Below, piece by piece: positions 7,700 to 17,261 of a stretch of 45,744 nucleotides of DNA; positions within the stretch are counted from its first letter, which is position 1; every line of letters begins with the position of its first letter. A program made the translations under genes and the position numbers. This DNA comes from Mycobacterium asiaticum (lineage in GTDB: Bacteria; Actinomycetota; Actinomycetes; Mycobacteriales; Mycobacteriaceae). The stretch is taken from assembly GCF_001673365.1 (NCBI RefSeq), contig NZ_LZLS01000219.1, forward strand, positions 1-45,744. The letters are read 5' to 3'. The notes under the pieces were generated by a model. The model was not told the DNA's origin. It searched no databases and worked only from the letters and a program-made list of their open reading frames with translations.

Positions 7700-8098
7700 C
7701 TAGAGCCCGAACGACGGCGGCTGGGCTGGCGGCGCGAACTCGCTCACCAGCACCGGGAGCGAGATCGCGCCAGTGCCACCGGTTACCACCATCACCCAGC
7801 GGCCGTCCGCAGGTAGGCGCAGCTGGAGCTCGAAGAAGGCGAACCCAGGGAACTCGGCGACGGAGGCTTCCGGCACCTCGAACTCCAACCGAATCGGGTC
7901 TTCGTCCGTCGGCGGTCTCATCTCGATCTTGAGTATCCGGTCGGAGTTTCCCGGCTCGGCCTGCGTCAACACCACCAGGATGAACCGCGCCGACCGATCC
8001 GGCCCGAGCGCAAATCGGGACAGCACCCCGCCGGACACGTTGAGTTTGTTATCGACGACGGCGGCCGCGTCGGCCAGGAATGCGCCCGTAAGTATCAC
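7700..8098 (-). CDS. Small beta-rich conserved hypothetical protein (paralogue of 3265-3624)
   Basis: A 132-aa protein from GTG 8098 (VILTGAFLADAA). The frame is open to 8335, but homology to the 3265-3624 protein begins at this GTG. The two share more than half of their residues, including VDNKLNVSGGVL, ILVVLTQAE, MRPP, ADGRWVMVVTGG and ISLP. This copy has an extra Pro-rich tail (APPAQPPSFGL). No signal peptide or membrane segment. It is convergent with the four-gene operon (stops 11 bp apart), so the operon is flanked on both sides by members of this family. Function unknown. Confidence 0.75.
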   Translation of the reverse strand: MILTGAFLADAAAVVDNKLNVSGGVLSRFALGPDRSARFILVVLTQAEPGNSDRILKIEMRPPTDEDPIRLEFEVPEASVAEFPGFAFFELQLRLPADGRWVMVVTGGTGAISLPVLVSEFAPPAQPPSFGL

Positions 8099-8276
8099 GC
8101 CGCTGAACCTAGTCCATTCCCCGCGCCCGCGTTCCAGACTTGTAGATGCACACAGTTTCCGATCAGCACTATTGCTGCAGGCATCGTTTGGCAAGCCCAG
8201 GGGAACGCACCCGTGGCACTCAATTGGCAGGTCGCTAAAGCCAAACAATCGCCGTAGAAAGCGCAATACTAGGCGC

Positions 8277-8675
8277 ATGCCTGATCGTCTGCCCGACCGC
8301 AACGTGCTGGGTGGCCCATTGGAGCCATGCGGCAACGAGCCAGTTACCGGCTTCTACCGCGACGGCTGCTGTTCCAGCGGGGACGAGGACCGCGGGCTGC
8401 ACACCATCTGTGCCGTCGTGACCGCCGAGTTCCTCGAGCACCAGCGCTCAATCGGCAACGACCTGTCAACACCGGTCCCGGAGTACCGGTTTCCCGGGCT
8501 GCTTCCCGGTGATCGATGGTGTGTCACCGCGCTGAACTGGCTACGGGCCCACAACGACGGCTGCGCCGCTCCGGTAGTGCTGGCCGCTACTCATGAGCGC
8601 ACTTTGGAAGTGGTGCCGCTGGAGGTGTTGCAGGCGCACAAAGTAGACGTGCCCGATGATCTGGCCAACTTGTAG
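8277..8675 (+). CDS. DUF2237 family protein
   Basis: A 132-aa protein starting at ATG 8277 (MPDRLPDRNVLG). It shows the DUF2237 pattern: NVLGGPLEPCG near the start, GFYRDGCC, GLHTICAVVT, a PEYRFPGLLPGDRWCV core and APPVVL-like and LEVLQAHKVD endings. The conserved cysteines (about positions 17, 29, 30) and histidine hint at metal or redox chemistry, but the biochemical role is not established. The open frame continues upstream to 7773, but this part is antisense to 7700-8098 and lacks family similarity. The stop abuts the convergent M1 peptidase stop. Confidence 0.8.
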   Translation: MPDRLPDRNVLGGPLEPCGNEPVTGFYRDGCCSSGDEDRGLHTICAVVTAEFLEHQRSIGNDLSTPVPEYRFPGLLPGDRWCVTALNWLRAHNDGCAAPVVLAATHERTLEVVPLEVLQAHKVDVPDDLANL

Positions 8676-9998
8676 TCACGGCACCTCAGTCGAATACAGC
8701 CACGCTGCCCACAATGGCCGCAACGACTCGTCGGTGTAGTTGGCGGCCAGTGCGGTGAAGTCATCGGTGACGGCGGTGGCGTGCCGGAACCGGGTAGTCC
8801 AATCCTTCAGCAGCGCAAAGAATTTCTCGTCACCGAGCTGCTCGCGTAGCGCGTGCAGGGTCAGCGCGCCGCGCTTGTACACCCGGTCGTCGAACATGTG
8901 GCGCGGCCCGGGATCGGTCAGCAGCAGATCCTGCGGCTTCTGGCGCAGCTCGTCGTGGTAGTGGCGAGCCAGCTCGTCCGCGCTGCGACCGCCACTGCGC
9001 TCGCACCACAACCACTCGGCGTAGCAGGCGAAGCCTTCATGCAACCAGATGTCGCGCCACTGGCGTGCGGTCACCGAGTTGCCGAACCACTGGTGTGCCA
9101 GTTCGTGGGCGATGAGCCGTTCACTCGCGCCGGTGCCATCGCAATGGTTGGCACCGAAGATCGAAATGCCTTGCGCTTCAAGTGGAATATCCAAAGCATC
9201 GTCGGTGACCACCACCGTGTACCCGTCGGCCAGCGGGTAAGGTCCGAATAGCTCGACGAACAACTCCATCATCTCGGGCTGCCGGGCGAAGTCGTGGTCG
9301 AAATCGTCCTTGAGGCGTTCGGGTAACGCCGCCCGGATCGCCACCGGCGTCCGGGCCAGTCGCGTCGTCTCGTACACACCGATCTGCAGCGTGATGAGGT
9401 AGGTGGACGTCGGCTCGGGTTGCTCGTAGGTCCACACCGTCTGCGAGGCACGCGTTCGGCGCGATACCAGTTCGCCGTTCGCGATCACCCGGTACGCGGA
9501 TTCGGTGCTGATCTGAATCGCGAAGGCGGCCTTGGCGCTTGGATGGTCGTTGCAGGGAAACCAAGAGGCGGCACCATTGGGTTGGCCCGCAACCAGCGCG
9601 CCCTCGGTCAGTTCCTCAAAACCGACCTCCCCCCACAGTGTTCGGAGCGGTTTGGGCGTCCCGCCGTAGCGGATGACAATCGACATCGCGGCGCCGGCGG
9701 CCAACTTCGAGGTCAGTGCGATGTGCAACTTACCGCCGCGGCAGCCGAAGCGGGCTGCCCGCTTCCCGTTCACCGACACCTTCGACACCGAGAGGGCGGC
9801 CGATAGATCGAGAGTGAACTCTTGTAACTCGGCCGTCGTGACGGCGGTGATCGTGGCCGTTCCCGACAGCCGATTGATAGCCACCTTGTACTCGAGGTCG
9901 AGCTCGTAACGTGATACGGCATAACCGAAGTTGCCGTTCTGCGGCAGGTAGGGATCGATCACCCCGTTTTTCGGGGACTTCTTCGCCGGGGACTTCAC
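8676..9998 (-). CDS. M1 family zinc aminopeptidase
   Basis: A 440-aa protein with the N-terminal beta-saddle and catalytic domain of M1 metallopeptidases. It has the zinc site HELAH (His298, Glu299, His302) and third ligand Glu321 in WLHEGFACYAEW, and LEAQGISIFG replaces the usual GAMEN loop. It lacks the large C-terminal domain of PepN, so it is a short M1 form. A Lys-rich N-terminus (KSPAKKSPK) but no signal peptide is seen. Its ATG overlaps the stop of the upstream NRPS (ATGA), so the two are translationally coupled. It may trim, hydrolyse or give protection from the NRPS product; this is inference from position. Confidence 0.9.
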   Translation of the reverse strand: MKSPAKKSPKNGVIDPYLPQNGNFGYAVSRYELDLEYKVAINRLSGTATITAVTTAELQEFTLDLSAALSVSKVSVNGKRAARFGCRGGKLHIALTSKLAAGAAMSIVIRYGGTPKPLRTLWGEVGFEELTEGALVAGQPNGAASWFPCNDHPSAKAAFAIQISTESAYRVIANGELVSRRTRASQTVWTYEQPEPTSTYLITLQIGVYETTRLARTPVAIRAALPERLKDDFDHDFARQPEMMELFVELFGPYPLADGYTVVVTDDALDIPLEAQGISIFGANHCDGTGASERLIAHELAHQWFGNSVTARQWRDIWLHEGFACYAEWLWCERSGGRSADELARHYHDELRQKPQDLLLTDPGPRHMFDDRVYKRGALTLHALREQLGDEKFFALLKDWTTRFRHATAVTDDFTALAANYTDESLRPLWAAWLYSTEVP

Positions 9999-12900
9999 GC
10001 CGCAGTGCCCTCGACCGCGGCGTCCTTGCGAGCCTTCTTCTTGCCCGTATTCTTGGCGGATTTGTCGGCCGATTTCCAGGGTCGGACCGGATTGCCTTGC
10101 CAGCGTGTCGATCCGGGCACTTCGTCCCCGCGTACCACCAGTGAAGCGGGGCCGACGGAGGCCCCGGCACCGAGCCGTGCGGCTGGCAGTGCAACACAGT
10201 GCGCACCGAGGGTGGCGCCGGGCTCCAGCACGACGCTGTCCATTCGCATGATCCGGTCGTGGAACAGATGCGTCTGCACCACGCAGCCGCGGTTCACCGT
10301 GCTACCTGCACCGAGTGTGACGAGATCCGCCTCTGGGAGCCAATAGGTTTCACACCAGGCGCCGCGCCCGATCGCGGCACCCAGCCCGCGCAACCACAGG
10401 TTCAGCACCGGTGTTCCGCTAGCGGCACGCGCAAACCACGGTGCCGCAACGGTTTCGATGAACGTGTCGGCAAGTTCGTTGCGCCACACGAAAGACGACC
10501 ACAGCGGGTACTCGTTGGCCTTGATCCGGCCGACCAGCACCCACTTGGCGGCGACCGTCACCACCCCGGCCATCACACCCGCGACCAGCAACACCAGGCC
10601 GCCGGCCAGGGTGGTCCAGCCGATGCCGAATCTTGTTGCCAGCGCCTGCAATATACCCAGTATCGCCAAGCCGAGTGCAACGGACACGAAGACCGGCAGC
10701 AGGCGACAGATTTCGACGGCGCCACGCATCACCTTCAACCGCGTCGGCGGGTCGAACGTCGTCTCCTCATCCGCCGCAGCCGGGCGTCGTCGCAACCGCA
10801 TCGGCGGGCTGCCCAGCCAGGACGAACCGCGCTTGGCCTTCGGCGGTGTCGCCGACAGCACCGCGACCAGTCCGTCGTCCGGGACCCGCCGGCCGGGCTG
10901 AGTGATACCGGAATTGCCGAGGAATGCGCGCCGGCCGACCGTGGTCTCCGCGGCGTAGATCCAACCCCCGCCCAGCTCGTAGGAGGCGACCATGGTGTCG
11001 TCGGCCAAAAACGCCCCGTCTTCGATGACGGCGAACTTGGGGGTGAGCAGCACGGTGGAAATCTCGGTGCCGCGGCCCACCCGGGTACCCAGCAGGCGCA
11101 GCCAGATGGGGGTTAGCAGACTTGCATACAGCGGGAACAGATAGTTGCGCGCGGCGTCCATCAACCGTTCGGTGGTCCACAGCTGCCAGCCGACGCGGCT
11201 GCGAACCGGGTGATAACCCGCCCGCAGGCCGATTGATAGCAGTCGTACCCCCACCAGGGTCGCCAAGGCATAGGTGGCAATCCCAGCCAGTGCCGCGACG
11301 GGCGTCCACAGCAATGCGGGCAGAACGGCCTGCGAGAGGCTGCGGGTGTGGTGGACCGCCATGCCGATGATGGCGAGCCCAGCCACCACCGCGAGCAGCG
11401 GCAACCCGGCCAGCAACAAGGAAGTGATCCCGTAGCCGGCCACCCAGTGCGACCGGCGCGCCGGCCGTTCGTCCGGCCACGGGTGATTGACCCGGCCGGA
11501 CTTGGCCGCCGGCGAACCCTTCCAGTATTGGCCGTTCTTGATCTTGTCGATCACACCCGAACCCGGCGCGACGTCCGCGTTCTTTCCGACGACGGCACCG
11601 GGCAACAGGGTGGTGCGGGCTCCGATTGTCGCGTCGTCCCCGATGGTGATGGCGCCTAAATGGAACAGGTCGCCGTCGACCCAATGTCCGCGCAGGTCGA
11701 CTTCCGGTTCGATCGCGCTGCGTTGACCGACCGCCAGCAGCCCGGTCACCGGGGGCACCGAGTGCAGGTCGACGCCCTTGCCGATGTCGGCTCCGAGCGC
11801 TCGGGCGTAATAGACCAGCCACGGTGCACCGGCCAGATTCTCCGCACCGCTGGCCGCTGCGAGGCGCTCGGCGAACCACACCCGTAGGTGCACCGAGCCG
11901 CCGCGCGGATAACTGCCTGGCTTGACGTTGAACAGCAGCAGACGAGCGAAGAGCACGGCGATGCCCATCCGGCCCACCGGCGTGACGAACACGACGAAGG
12001 CAACCGCCACCAGCCACCAGTTGACCGCGACCGTCCAAGAGACCACGTGCATTCCACGAGCGATGTTGTTCCCCAACGCAAGCCAGGTAATCCACTGCAG
12101 CGCGGCCAATGTCGCCAGCGGCACCATCAACACGGTCTGGGCGAGTTGGGTGCGCATCGGCGTTGGTCGCACCACCCGCTCGGTCACTTGCGGTGGTGGG
12201 TCGAGGTCGTCGAGGAATCCGGCGAGGGAACCCAGCCGCGGGTGGTCATAGAGATCGGCGACGGTGATCTGCGGATACTTCCGCCGCAGCGTGGCGACCA
12301 GTTGTGCGGCGGCCAGCGAACCGCCGCCGAGCGCGAAGAAGTCGGCCCCGGCACCTGTCACCGGGGTGCCGAGCAGATCTCGCCACAGCCCGGCCAACCA
12401 CCCGGCGGTGCCTGCGAGCTCCGGTGTCTCCTCGGTGTCTTGGCCCGGGGGCGGCCACGGCAACGCGTCCCGGTCGACTTTGCCGGACGTCCGGGTGGGC
12501 AGCTCTTCGATTCGCACCAGGCGCGGTACCAGGGCGGCAGGCAGGTGTTGGGCAAGTTCGTTGCGCGCCTTGGCGATATCGAAACACGGGTCCGCGCTGA
12601 CGACATAGCCGACCAACACCGCTGTTCCGGTGGCGGTGTGCCGGACCGCGGCAGCGCCACCGCTGACCCCGGCGAGGTTGACCAGCGCGGAGTCCACTTC
12701 ACCGAGTTCGATGCGGCGACCCCCGACCTTGACCTGGTCGTCGCTGCGGCCGCAAAAGTAGAGTCCGTCGCGTTCCAGCCGCACCAGGTCCCCGCTGCGG
12801 TACGCCCGGTTCCACCCCAAAGCCGGCATTGGGGCGTACTTCTCGGCATCCTTACCCGTATCGAGGTAGCGGGCCAGTCCCACGCCGCCGATCACCAATT

Positions 12901-13912
12901 CGCCGGTACCGCCGTAATCGACCTGGTCACCGTCGCCGTCAACGACGGCCAGGTCCCATCCCGCCAACGGAAGTCCGATGCTGATCGGCCCGGCGCCGTC
13001 AAGTCGCGCGGCGCACGCGACCACGGTGGCCTCGGTGGGACCGTAGGTGTTCCACACCTCGCGACCGTCTACGGCGAGTCGCTCGGCCAATTCAGGTGGG
13101 CACGCTTCGCCACCGAAGATCAACAGCCGCACCGCTTCCAGCGCCTCAGCGGGCCACAGGGCGGCCAGCGAGGGCACCGTCGAGACCACGGTCACGTCGC
13201 GGGTGACCAACCACGGCCCAAGGTCCATCCCGCTGCGCACCAGCGATCGCGGTGCGGGAACCAGGCATGCACCGTGGCGCCACGCCAACCACATCTCCTC
13301 ACACGACGCGTCGAATGCCACCGACAACCCGCCCAGCACCCGGTCGCCAGGCCCAATTGGGTTGTCCCGCAAGAACATCTGGGCTTCGGCGTCGACGAAC
13401 GCGGCAGCACTGCGATGGGTGACCGCCACGCCCTTCGGGGTGCCGGTCGATCCGGACGTGAAGATGATCCACGCATCGTCGCGAGGCGTTGGCGCGCCCG
13501 CCAGCCAGCCACGCGAGGCGCCTTGGGTTCGGATGATGCCCTGATCGGTAATGACCGCAACGACATTGGCCTCGCCGAACACCAACTCGGCGCGTTCGTC
13601 GGGGTCGTCGGCGTCAACCGGCACATAAGCCGCCCCGGCGGTCAGTACCGACAGGATCGCCATGTACAACGAGTAACTGCCCGAGGGCATCCGAATGCCG
13701 ATCCGGTCGCCGCGCCCGATGCCTCGGGCGGCCAGCCAGTCGACGCTGTCGGTCATGTCTTCGATCAGCTCGCTGTAGGTGAGCTGTACTTCGCCGTCGT
13801 CGATCGCTGCGGCGTCCGGGTAGCGCGCGGCGGTTTCTTTGATGATGTCGATGAGGGTGCGCGGGCTCGGTGCGTCAGCCGACAGTAGGTACTGCGCGGG
13901 GATCTCGGGCAC
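9995..13912 (-). CDS. Pls/PosA-type membrane NRPS (A-T plus three tandem C-terminal domains)
   Basis: A 1305-aa protein. Adenylation domain (~20-490): FTSGSTGTPKG, NTYGPTEAT, YRSGDL, VKVGGRRIELGE and RTSGKVD. Carrier domain (~505-575): FFALGGGSLAA. The remainder has about six membrane helices in three pairs alternating with three left-handed-helix (hexapeptide) segments, the layout of the Pls/PosA terminal region. There is no condensation or thioesterase domain. In Pls (epsilon-poly-lysine synthetase) the membrane-linked domains join free amino acids. The specificity residues I read by comparison with GrsA are D, A, E, S, I, G, T, V, V, K; Glu at 239 could suit a basic substrate, which is inference. 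The C-terminus is Lys-rich. It is coupled to the M1 aminopeptidase downstream. Confidence 0.9.
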   Translation of the reverse strand: MPEIPAQYLLSADAPSPRTLIDIIKETAARYPDAAAIDDGEVQLTYSELIEDMTDSVDWLAARGIGRGDRIGIRMPSGSYSLYMAILSVLTAGAAYVPVDADDPDERAELVFGEANVVAVITDQGIIRTQGASRGWLAGAPTPRDDAWIIFTSGSTGTPKGVAVTHRSAAAFVDAEAQMFLRDNPIGPGDRVLGGLSVAFDASCEEMWLAWRHGACLVPAPRSLVRSGMDLGPWLVTRDVTVVSTVPSLAALWPAEALEAVRLLIFGGEACPPELAERLAVDGREVWNTYGPTEATVVACAARLDGAGPISIGLPLAGWDLAVVDGDGDQVDYGGTGELVIGGVGLARYLDTGKDAEKYAPMPALGWNRAYRSGDLVRLERDGLYFCGRSDDQVKVGGRRIELGEVDSALVNLAGVSGGAAAVRHTATGTAVLVGYVVSADPCFDIAKARNELAQHLPAALVPRLVRIEELPTRTSGKVDRDALPWPPPGQDTEETPELAGTAGWLAGLWRDLLGTPVTGAGADFFALGGGSLAAAQLVATLRRKYPQITVADLYDHPRLGSLAGFLDDLDPPPQVTERVVRPTPMRTQLAQTVLMVPLATLAALQWITWLALGNNIARGMHVVSWTVAVNWWLVAVAFVVFVTPVGRMGIAVLFARLLLFNVKPGSYPRGGSVHLRVWFAERLAAASGAENLAGAPWLVYYARALGADIGKGVDLHSVPPVTGLLAVGQRSAIEPEVDLRGHWVDGDLFHLGAITIGDDATIGARTTLLPGAVVGKNADVAPGSGVIDKIKNGQYWKGSPAAKSGRVNHPWPDERPARRSHWVAGYGITSLLLAGLPLLAVVAGLAIIGMAVHHTRSLSQAVLPALLWTPVAALAGIATYALATLVGVRLLSIGLRAGYHPVRSRVGWQLWTTERLMDAARNYLFPLYASLLTPIWLRLLGTRVGRGTEISTVLLTPKFAVIEDGAFLADDTMVASYELGGGWIYAAETTVGRRAFLGNSGITQPGRRVPDDGLVAVLSATPPKAKRGSSWLGSPPMRLRRRPAAADEETTFDPPTRLKVMRGAVEICRLLPVFVSVALGLAILGILQALATRFGIGWTTLAGGLVLLVAGVMAGVVTVAAKWVLVGRIKANEYPLWSSFVWRNELADTFIETVAAPWFARAASGTPVLNLWLRGLGAAIGRGAWCETYWLPEADLVTLGAGSTVNRGCVVQTHLFHDRIMRMDSVVLEPGATLGAHCVALPAARLGAGASVGPASLVVRGDEVPGSTRWQGNPVRPWKSADKSAKNTGKKKARKDAAVEGTAA

Positions 13913-13952
13913 CCAAGAACCCTACCCAGGAGCCCGGAGCTTCAGCGCTTGA

Positions 13953-16900
13953 TCAGGGGGTGCCCGGATTACCGTTGGAACCGCCAGGACCGCCGGCGCC
14001 TCCAGCGCCGCCCAGCCCGCCCGTGGCGGTTCCGACATCTACCGTTGCCCAACCGCCGTTGCCGCCGTCGCCGCCGTCACTCAAGATCCCTGTCGCGGCG
14101 CCGCCGTCACCACCCTTCCCGCCGATGCCGGTGGCGGGATCGGTAGCAAGGTCGTTCAAAATTTCCGCGAAACCCCCGTTGCCGCCTCGACCGCCACCAA
14201 TAGCGCCGGTCCCACCGAGGCCGCCGTCGCCACCGGTGGCGGTAGCCGATGAATCCTGCGCCCAGATGGCGGCGTTTCCGCCGTGGCCGCCACCCCCGCC
14301 CACACCGGCGGCGCCGGTTCCGCCGATACCGCCGGCACCACCAGTCGCATCTCCGCTGCCGTTGGCGAACGCGTCACCACCGGCGCCACCGAAACCGCCC
14401 GTGACGCCGCTACCGCCGGCGCCGCCGACCGCGCCGATAGCGTTTCCGGCACCTTCGTTTGAGGCATAGCCGCCTTGGCCGCCGTTTCCGCCGGCGCCGT
14501 TGGTGCCGCCGGCTCCGCCGGCTCCGGCGCGGCCACCGACAGCGTCGCGCGCGTCGCCGTTGCTGCCGATCGCCGCGCTGCCGCCGCGCCCACCGTCGCC
14601 GCCACTACCCGTGCTACCCCCGCTGGTGCCGTCCGCACCGCTCCCGGCGATCGCATTTCCAGTTCCAAAGTTGAAGGCGTCGCCGCCAGCACCGCCGGCA
14701 CCGCCGCCCGCGCCACCGACGCCGCCGAGTCCGCCGTCGCGGCCGATGGCGTCGCCAGATCCGTTGGTGTACGCGGCACCGCCCTCGCCGCCGCGACCAC
14801 CGACGCCGTTGGTGCCGCCCGTTCCGGCCGTGCCACCGACCGCACCGACCGCGTCCCGCGTGTCAGAGCTGTTTGCCAGAGCCGTTCCTCCGCCGCGTCC
14901 GCCAGCCCCCCCGTCGCCAGTGGTGCCGTCGCCGCCCGCGCCGCCAGCCGTGGCAGTGACGGTGCCGGTTCCCTCTGTTTGAGCCGTTCCGCCGCTCCCG
15001 CCGTCCCCGCCACTGGTGCCACCCGCACCCGCACCGGCGCGCCCGCCAATGGCGGACCCGGTCGAGTCGGGATTGCTGATAAGCGCACTGCCGGCCCATC
15101 CGCCGTGGCCGCCGGTGCCGGTGGTGCCGCCGCTGGTGCCGTCCGCGCCGTCGCCACCGATGGCGTTTCCGGTTCCGCTGTTCTCCGCCCAACCTCCTTC
15201 GCCGCCGTCCCCACCGCCCGCCTCGCCGGTACCTCCTCGCCCGCCGTCTCCGCTGATGGCGTCTCCGGCGCCGCGGGCTTCCGCGTAGCCGCCCTCGCCG
15301 CCGCGGCCGCCGAAGCCGGTAGTGCCGTCGCCGCCGGTGCCGCCGTCACCTCCGGTAGCTGTTCCATTTCCAAGAGTGCTGGCCCCACCACCACGGCCGC
15401 CCCAGCCGCCGCTGGTGCCCGTGCCGCCGTTGCCGCCGCGGCCGCCCGTGGCGTCACCCGCGGAGTCGACGTTGTAGATCTCCGCAGTACCGCCGCGTCC
15501 GCCCTCCCAGCCGTTGCCGGTGCCACTGGTACTGCCGGCATCACCGCCCTTGCCGCCGATTGCGTTTCCGAGGCCGTAGTTGAACGCATCGCCACCATCT
15601 GCGCCGTAACCGCCGTCCGTGACGCCTACGGCACCGACGCCGCCGGCGCCGCCGGATGCGGTGGCTGTCGAAGTCGCGTTGTTCACTGTCCCGGTACCCC
15701 CACGCCCGCCCTGACCGCCTTGTAAGGTGCCGGCGCCACCGGTTCCGCCCGCTCCGCCGGTTGCTGATCCGGTTCCGTTGCTGGTTGCGCTGCCGCCCTC
15801 GCCGCCGAATCCGCCGTAACCGTTGTTGCCCACGCCGCCCGTTCCACCGGCCCCGCCGACAGCGCTGCCGGTGGGCGATTCACCCGGCGTACCGCCGTTC
15901 CCGCCCCAGCCGCCGTGCGCGCCGTAACCCCCGGTTCCGCCCGTTCCGCCGGTGCCGGCGTTGCCGAAACTGCCGCCACTGCCACCCGTGCCCGCAATGC
16001 CGGCGTTACCGCCGGTGCCGCCGGTGCCACCCTGACCGCCGATGCCGCTAGCGGCATCTCCGACGCCGCCCTGGCCACCGGTCCCGCCGGTGCCACCTGC
16101 TCCGCCGCTGCCATTGGTGCCCCCGTTACCTGCACCACCGGTCCCGCCGACGCCACCGTTGCCACCAGAGGTGCCCCCGCCGCCATTGGTACCGGCTACG
16201 CCCTGGGTGCCGTTCCCGCCCGTGCCGCCTGCGCCGCCGGTGCCCCCGGTTCCCGCGACGCCTGCGCTGCCGCCGGTCCCGGCAGTGCCACCGAATCCGG
16301 CGTCTCCGCCGGTACCCCCTTTGCCGCCGATACCAGCGCCCGAACCAGCATCATCTGCACCCGTGCCGCCGGTACCACCCGCACCACCAATGCCACCGGC
16401 CCCGCCGTCGCCGCCGATGCCGTGGGCGCCCGCGCCACCGCCCAGCAAGCCCGAGGATCCGCCGGCGCCGCCCTCGCCGCCCTGACCACCAGTGCCCCCC
16501 GCTCCGCCGGTGCCGCCAATGCCACCGGCGCCGGCGTTGAGCACCGCGGACCCGGCCGTACCGACCGCGCCGGCTCCGCCGGTCCCACCGACACCGCCCA
16601 AGCCCCCAGCTCCGCCCGCACCGCCGGCTCCCCAGAGCCACCCGCCGTTGCCGCCGGCACCGCCGTTGCCGCCGTTGCCGCCAGCGCCGCCCTTCGCTCC
16701 CTCCAGGCCCAACGAGCCCATCACTCCCGTGCCACCGACGCCGCCTCGGCCGCCGTTGCCGAACAGGCCGGCGTCCCCGCCGCGACCGCCGACCTGGCCC
16801 GCGGCCCCTGACCCGCCGGCACCGCCGTTGCCCCACAACAGTCCGCCCGCCCCGCCGGCCTGTCCGGTCCCTGCGGCCCCGTCGGTGCCGTGACCGATCA

Positions 16901-17261
16901 GCGGACGTCCCAGCAGCATCTGGGTCGGGGCGTTGATCGTCCCCCAGATTGCCTGCTCAAGGGCTTGCAGCGGCGAGGCATTGGCCGCTTCGGCCATCGC
17001 GTAGGCGCCACCCGCACCGGTCAACGCCCGCTGAAATTGCGCCTGAAACGCCGCTGCCTGCAGACTCAGCGTCTGGTACTGGCGTCCGTGCGCGTCGAAC
17101 ACCGCCGCAATTGCCGCCGATACCTCGTCCCCGGCCGCGGCGACCACCTGCGTCGTCGCCGTAGCCGCAGCTCGGTTTGCTGTGTTGAGTGCCGAGCCAA
17201 TCTGAGCCAGGTCCGCGGCGGTAGCGGTCAGAATTTCCGGCGATGCGAAGACATAGGACAT
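13953..17261 (-). CDS. PE_PGRS family protein
   Basis: An 1102-aa protein from ATG 17261, nine bases after GGGAG. The PE domain (1-~95) begins MSYVFASPEILTATA and has YAMAEAAN near its end. A linker with GRPLIGHGTDG follows, then about 950 residues of Gly-Ala repeats (GGAGGxGG). After about residue 450 the repeat acquires a higher period of roughly 30-35 residues in which GG runs alternate with a short non-glycine segment such as NGSGDAIG. PE_PGRS proteins are exported by type VII secretion (ESX-5) to the cell surface; roles vary. There is no C-terminal enzymatic domain. The open frame extends to 17432, but the PE start is at 17261. Repeats make this prone to length variation. Confidence 0.95.
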   Translation of the reverse strand: MSYVFASPEILTATAADLAQIGSALNTANRAAATATTQVVAAAGDEVSAAIAAVFDAHGRQYQTLSLQAAAFQAQFQRALTGAGGAYAMAEAANASPLQALEQAIWGTINAPTQMLLGRPLIGHGTDGAAGTGQAGGAGGLLWGNGGAGGSGAAGQVGGRGGDAGLFGNGGRGGVGGTGVMGSLGLEGAKGGAGGNGGNGGAGGNGGWLWGAGGAGGAGGLGGVGGTGGAGAVGTAGSAVLNAGAGGIGGTGGAGGTGGQGGEGGAGGSSGLLGGGAGAHGIGGDGGAGGIGGAGGTGGTGADDAGSGAGIGGKGGTGGDAGFGGTAGTGGSAGVAGTGGTGGAGGTGGNGTQGVAGTNGGGGTSGGNGGVGGTGGAGNGGTNGSGGAGGTGGTGGQGGVGDAASGIGGQGGTGGTGGNAGIAGTGGSGGSFGNAGTGGTGGTGGYGAHGGWGGNGGTPGESPTGSAVGGAGGTGGVGNNGYGGFGGEGGSATSNGTGSATGGAGGTGGAGTLQGGQGGRGGTGTVNNATSTATASGGAGGVGAVGVTDGGYGADGGDAFNYGLGNAIGGKGGDAGSTSGTGNGWEGGRGGTAEIYNVDSAGDATGGRGGNGGTGTSGGWGGRGGGASTLGNGTATGGDGGTGGDGTTGFGGRGGEGGYAEARGAGDAISGDGGRGGTGEAGGGDGGEGGWAENSGTGNAIGGDGADGTSGGTTGTGGHGGWAGSALISNPDSTGSAIGGRAGAGAGGTSGGDGGSGGTAQTEGTGTVTATAGGAGGDGTTGDGGAGGRGGGTALANSSDTRDAVGAVGGTAGTGGTNGVGGRGGEGGAAYTNGSGDAIGRDGGLGGVGGAGGGAGGAGGDAFNFGTGNAIAGSGADGTSGGSTGSGGDGGRGGSAAIGSNGDARDAVGGRAGAGGAGGTNGAGGNGGQGGYASNEGAGNAIGAVGGAGGSGVTGGFGGAGGDAFANGSGDATGGAGGIGGTGAAGVGGGGGHGGNAAIWAQDSSATATGGDGGLGGTGAIGGGRGGNGGFAEILNDLATDPATGIGGKGGDGGAATGILSDGGDGGNGGWATVDVGTATGGLGGAGGAGGPGGSNGNPGTP

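Noticed and set aside
11888..13888. Plus-strand open frame of 666 codons
   Set aside because: Fully antisense to the NRPS adenylation region; composition is Arg/His/Gly-rich as expected from a GC-rich shadow, with no domain.
14475..15725. Long plus-strand frames across the PE_PGRS gene
   Set aside because: Low-complexity shadows of the Gly-Ala repeat (Ala/Arg/Pro-rich), no start signals or motifs.
13870..17261. Repeat array that could look like CRISPR
   Set aside because: Period and content come from the coding PGRS repeat; no constant repeat with unique spacers.
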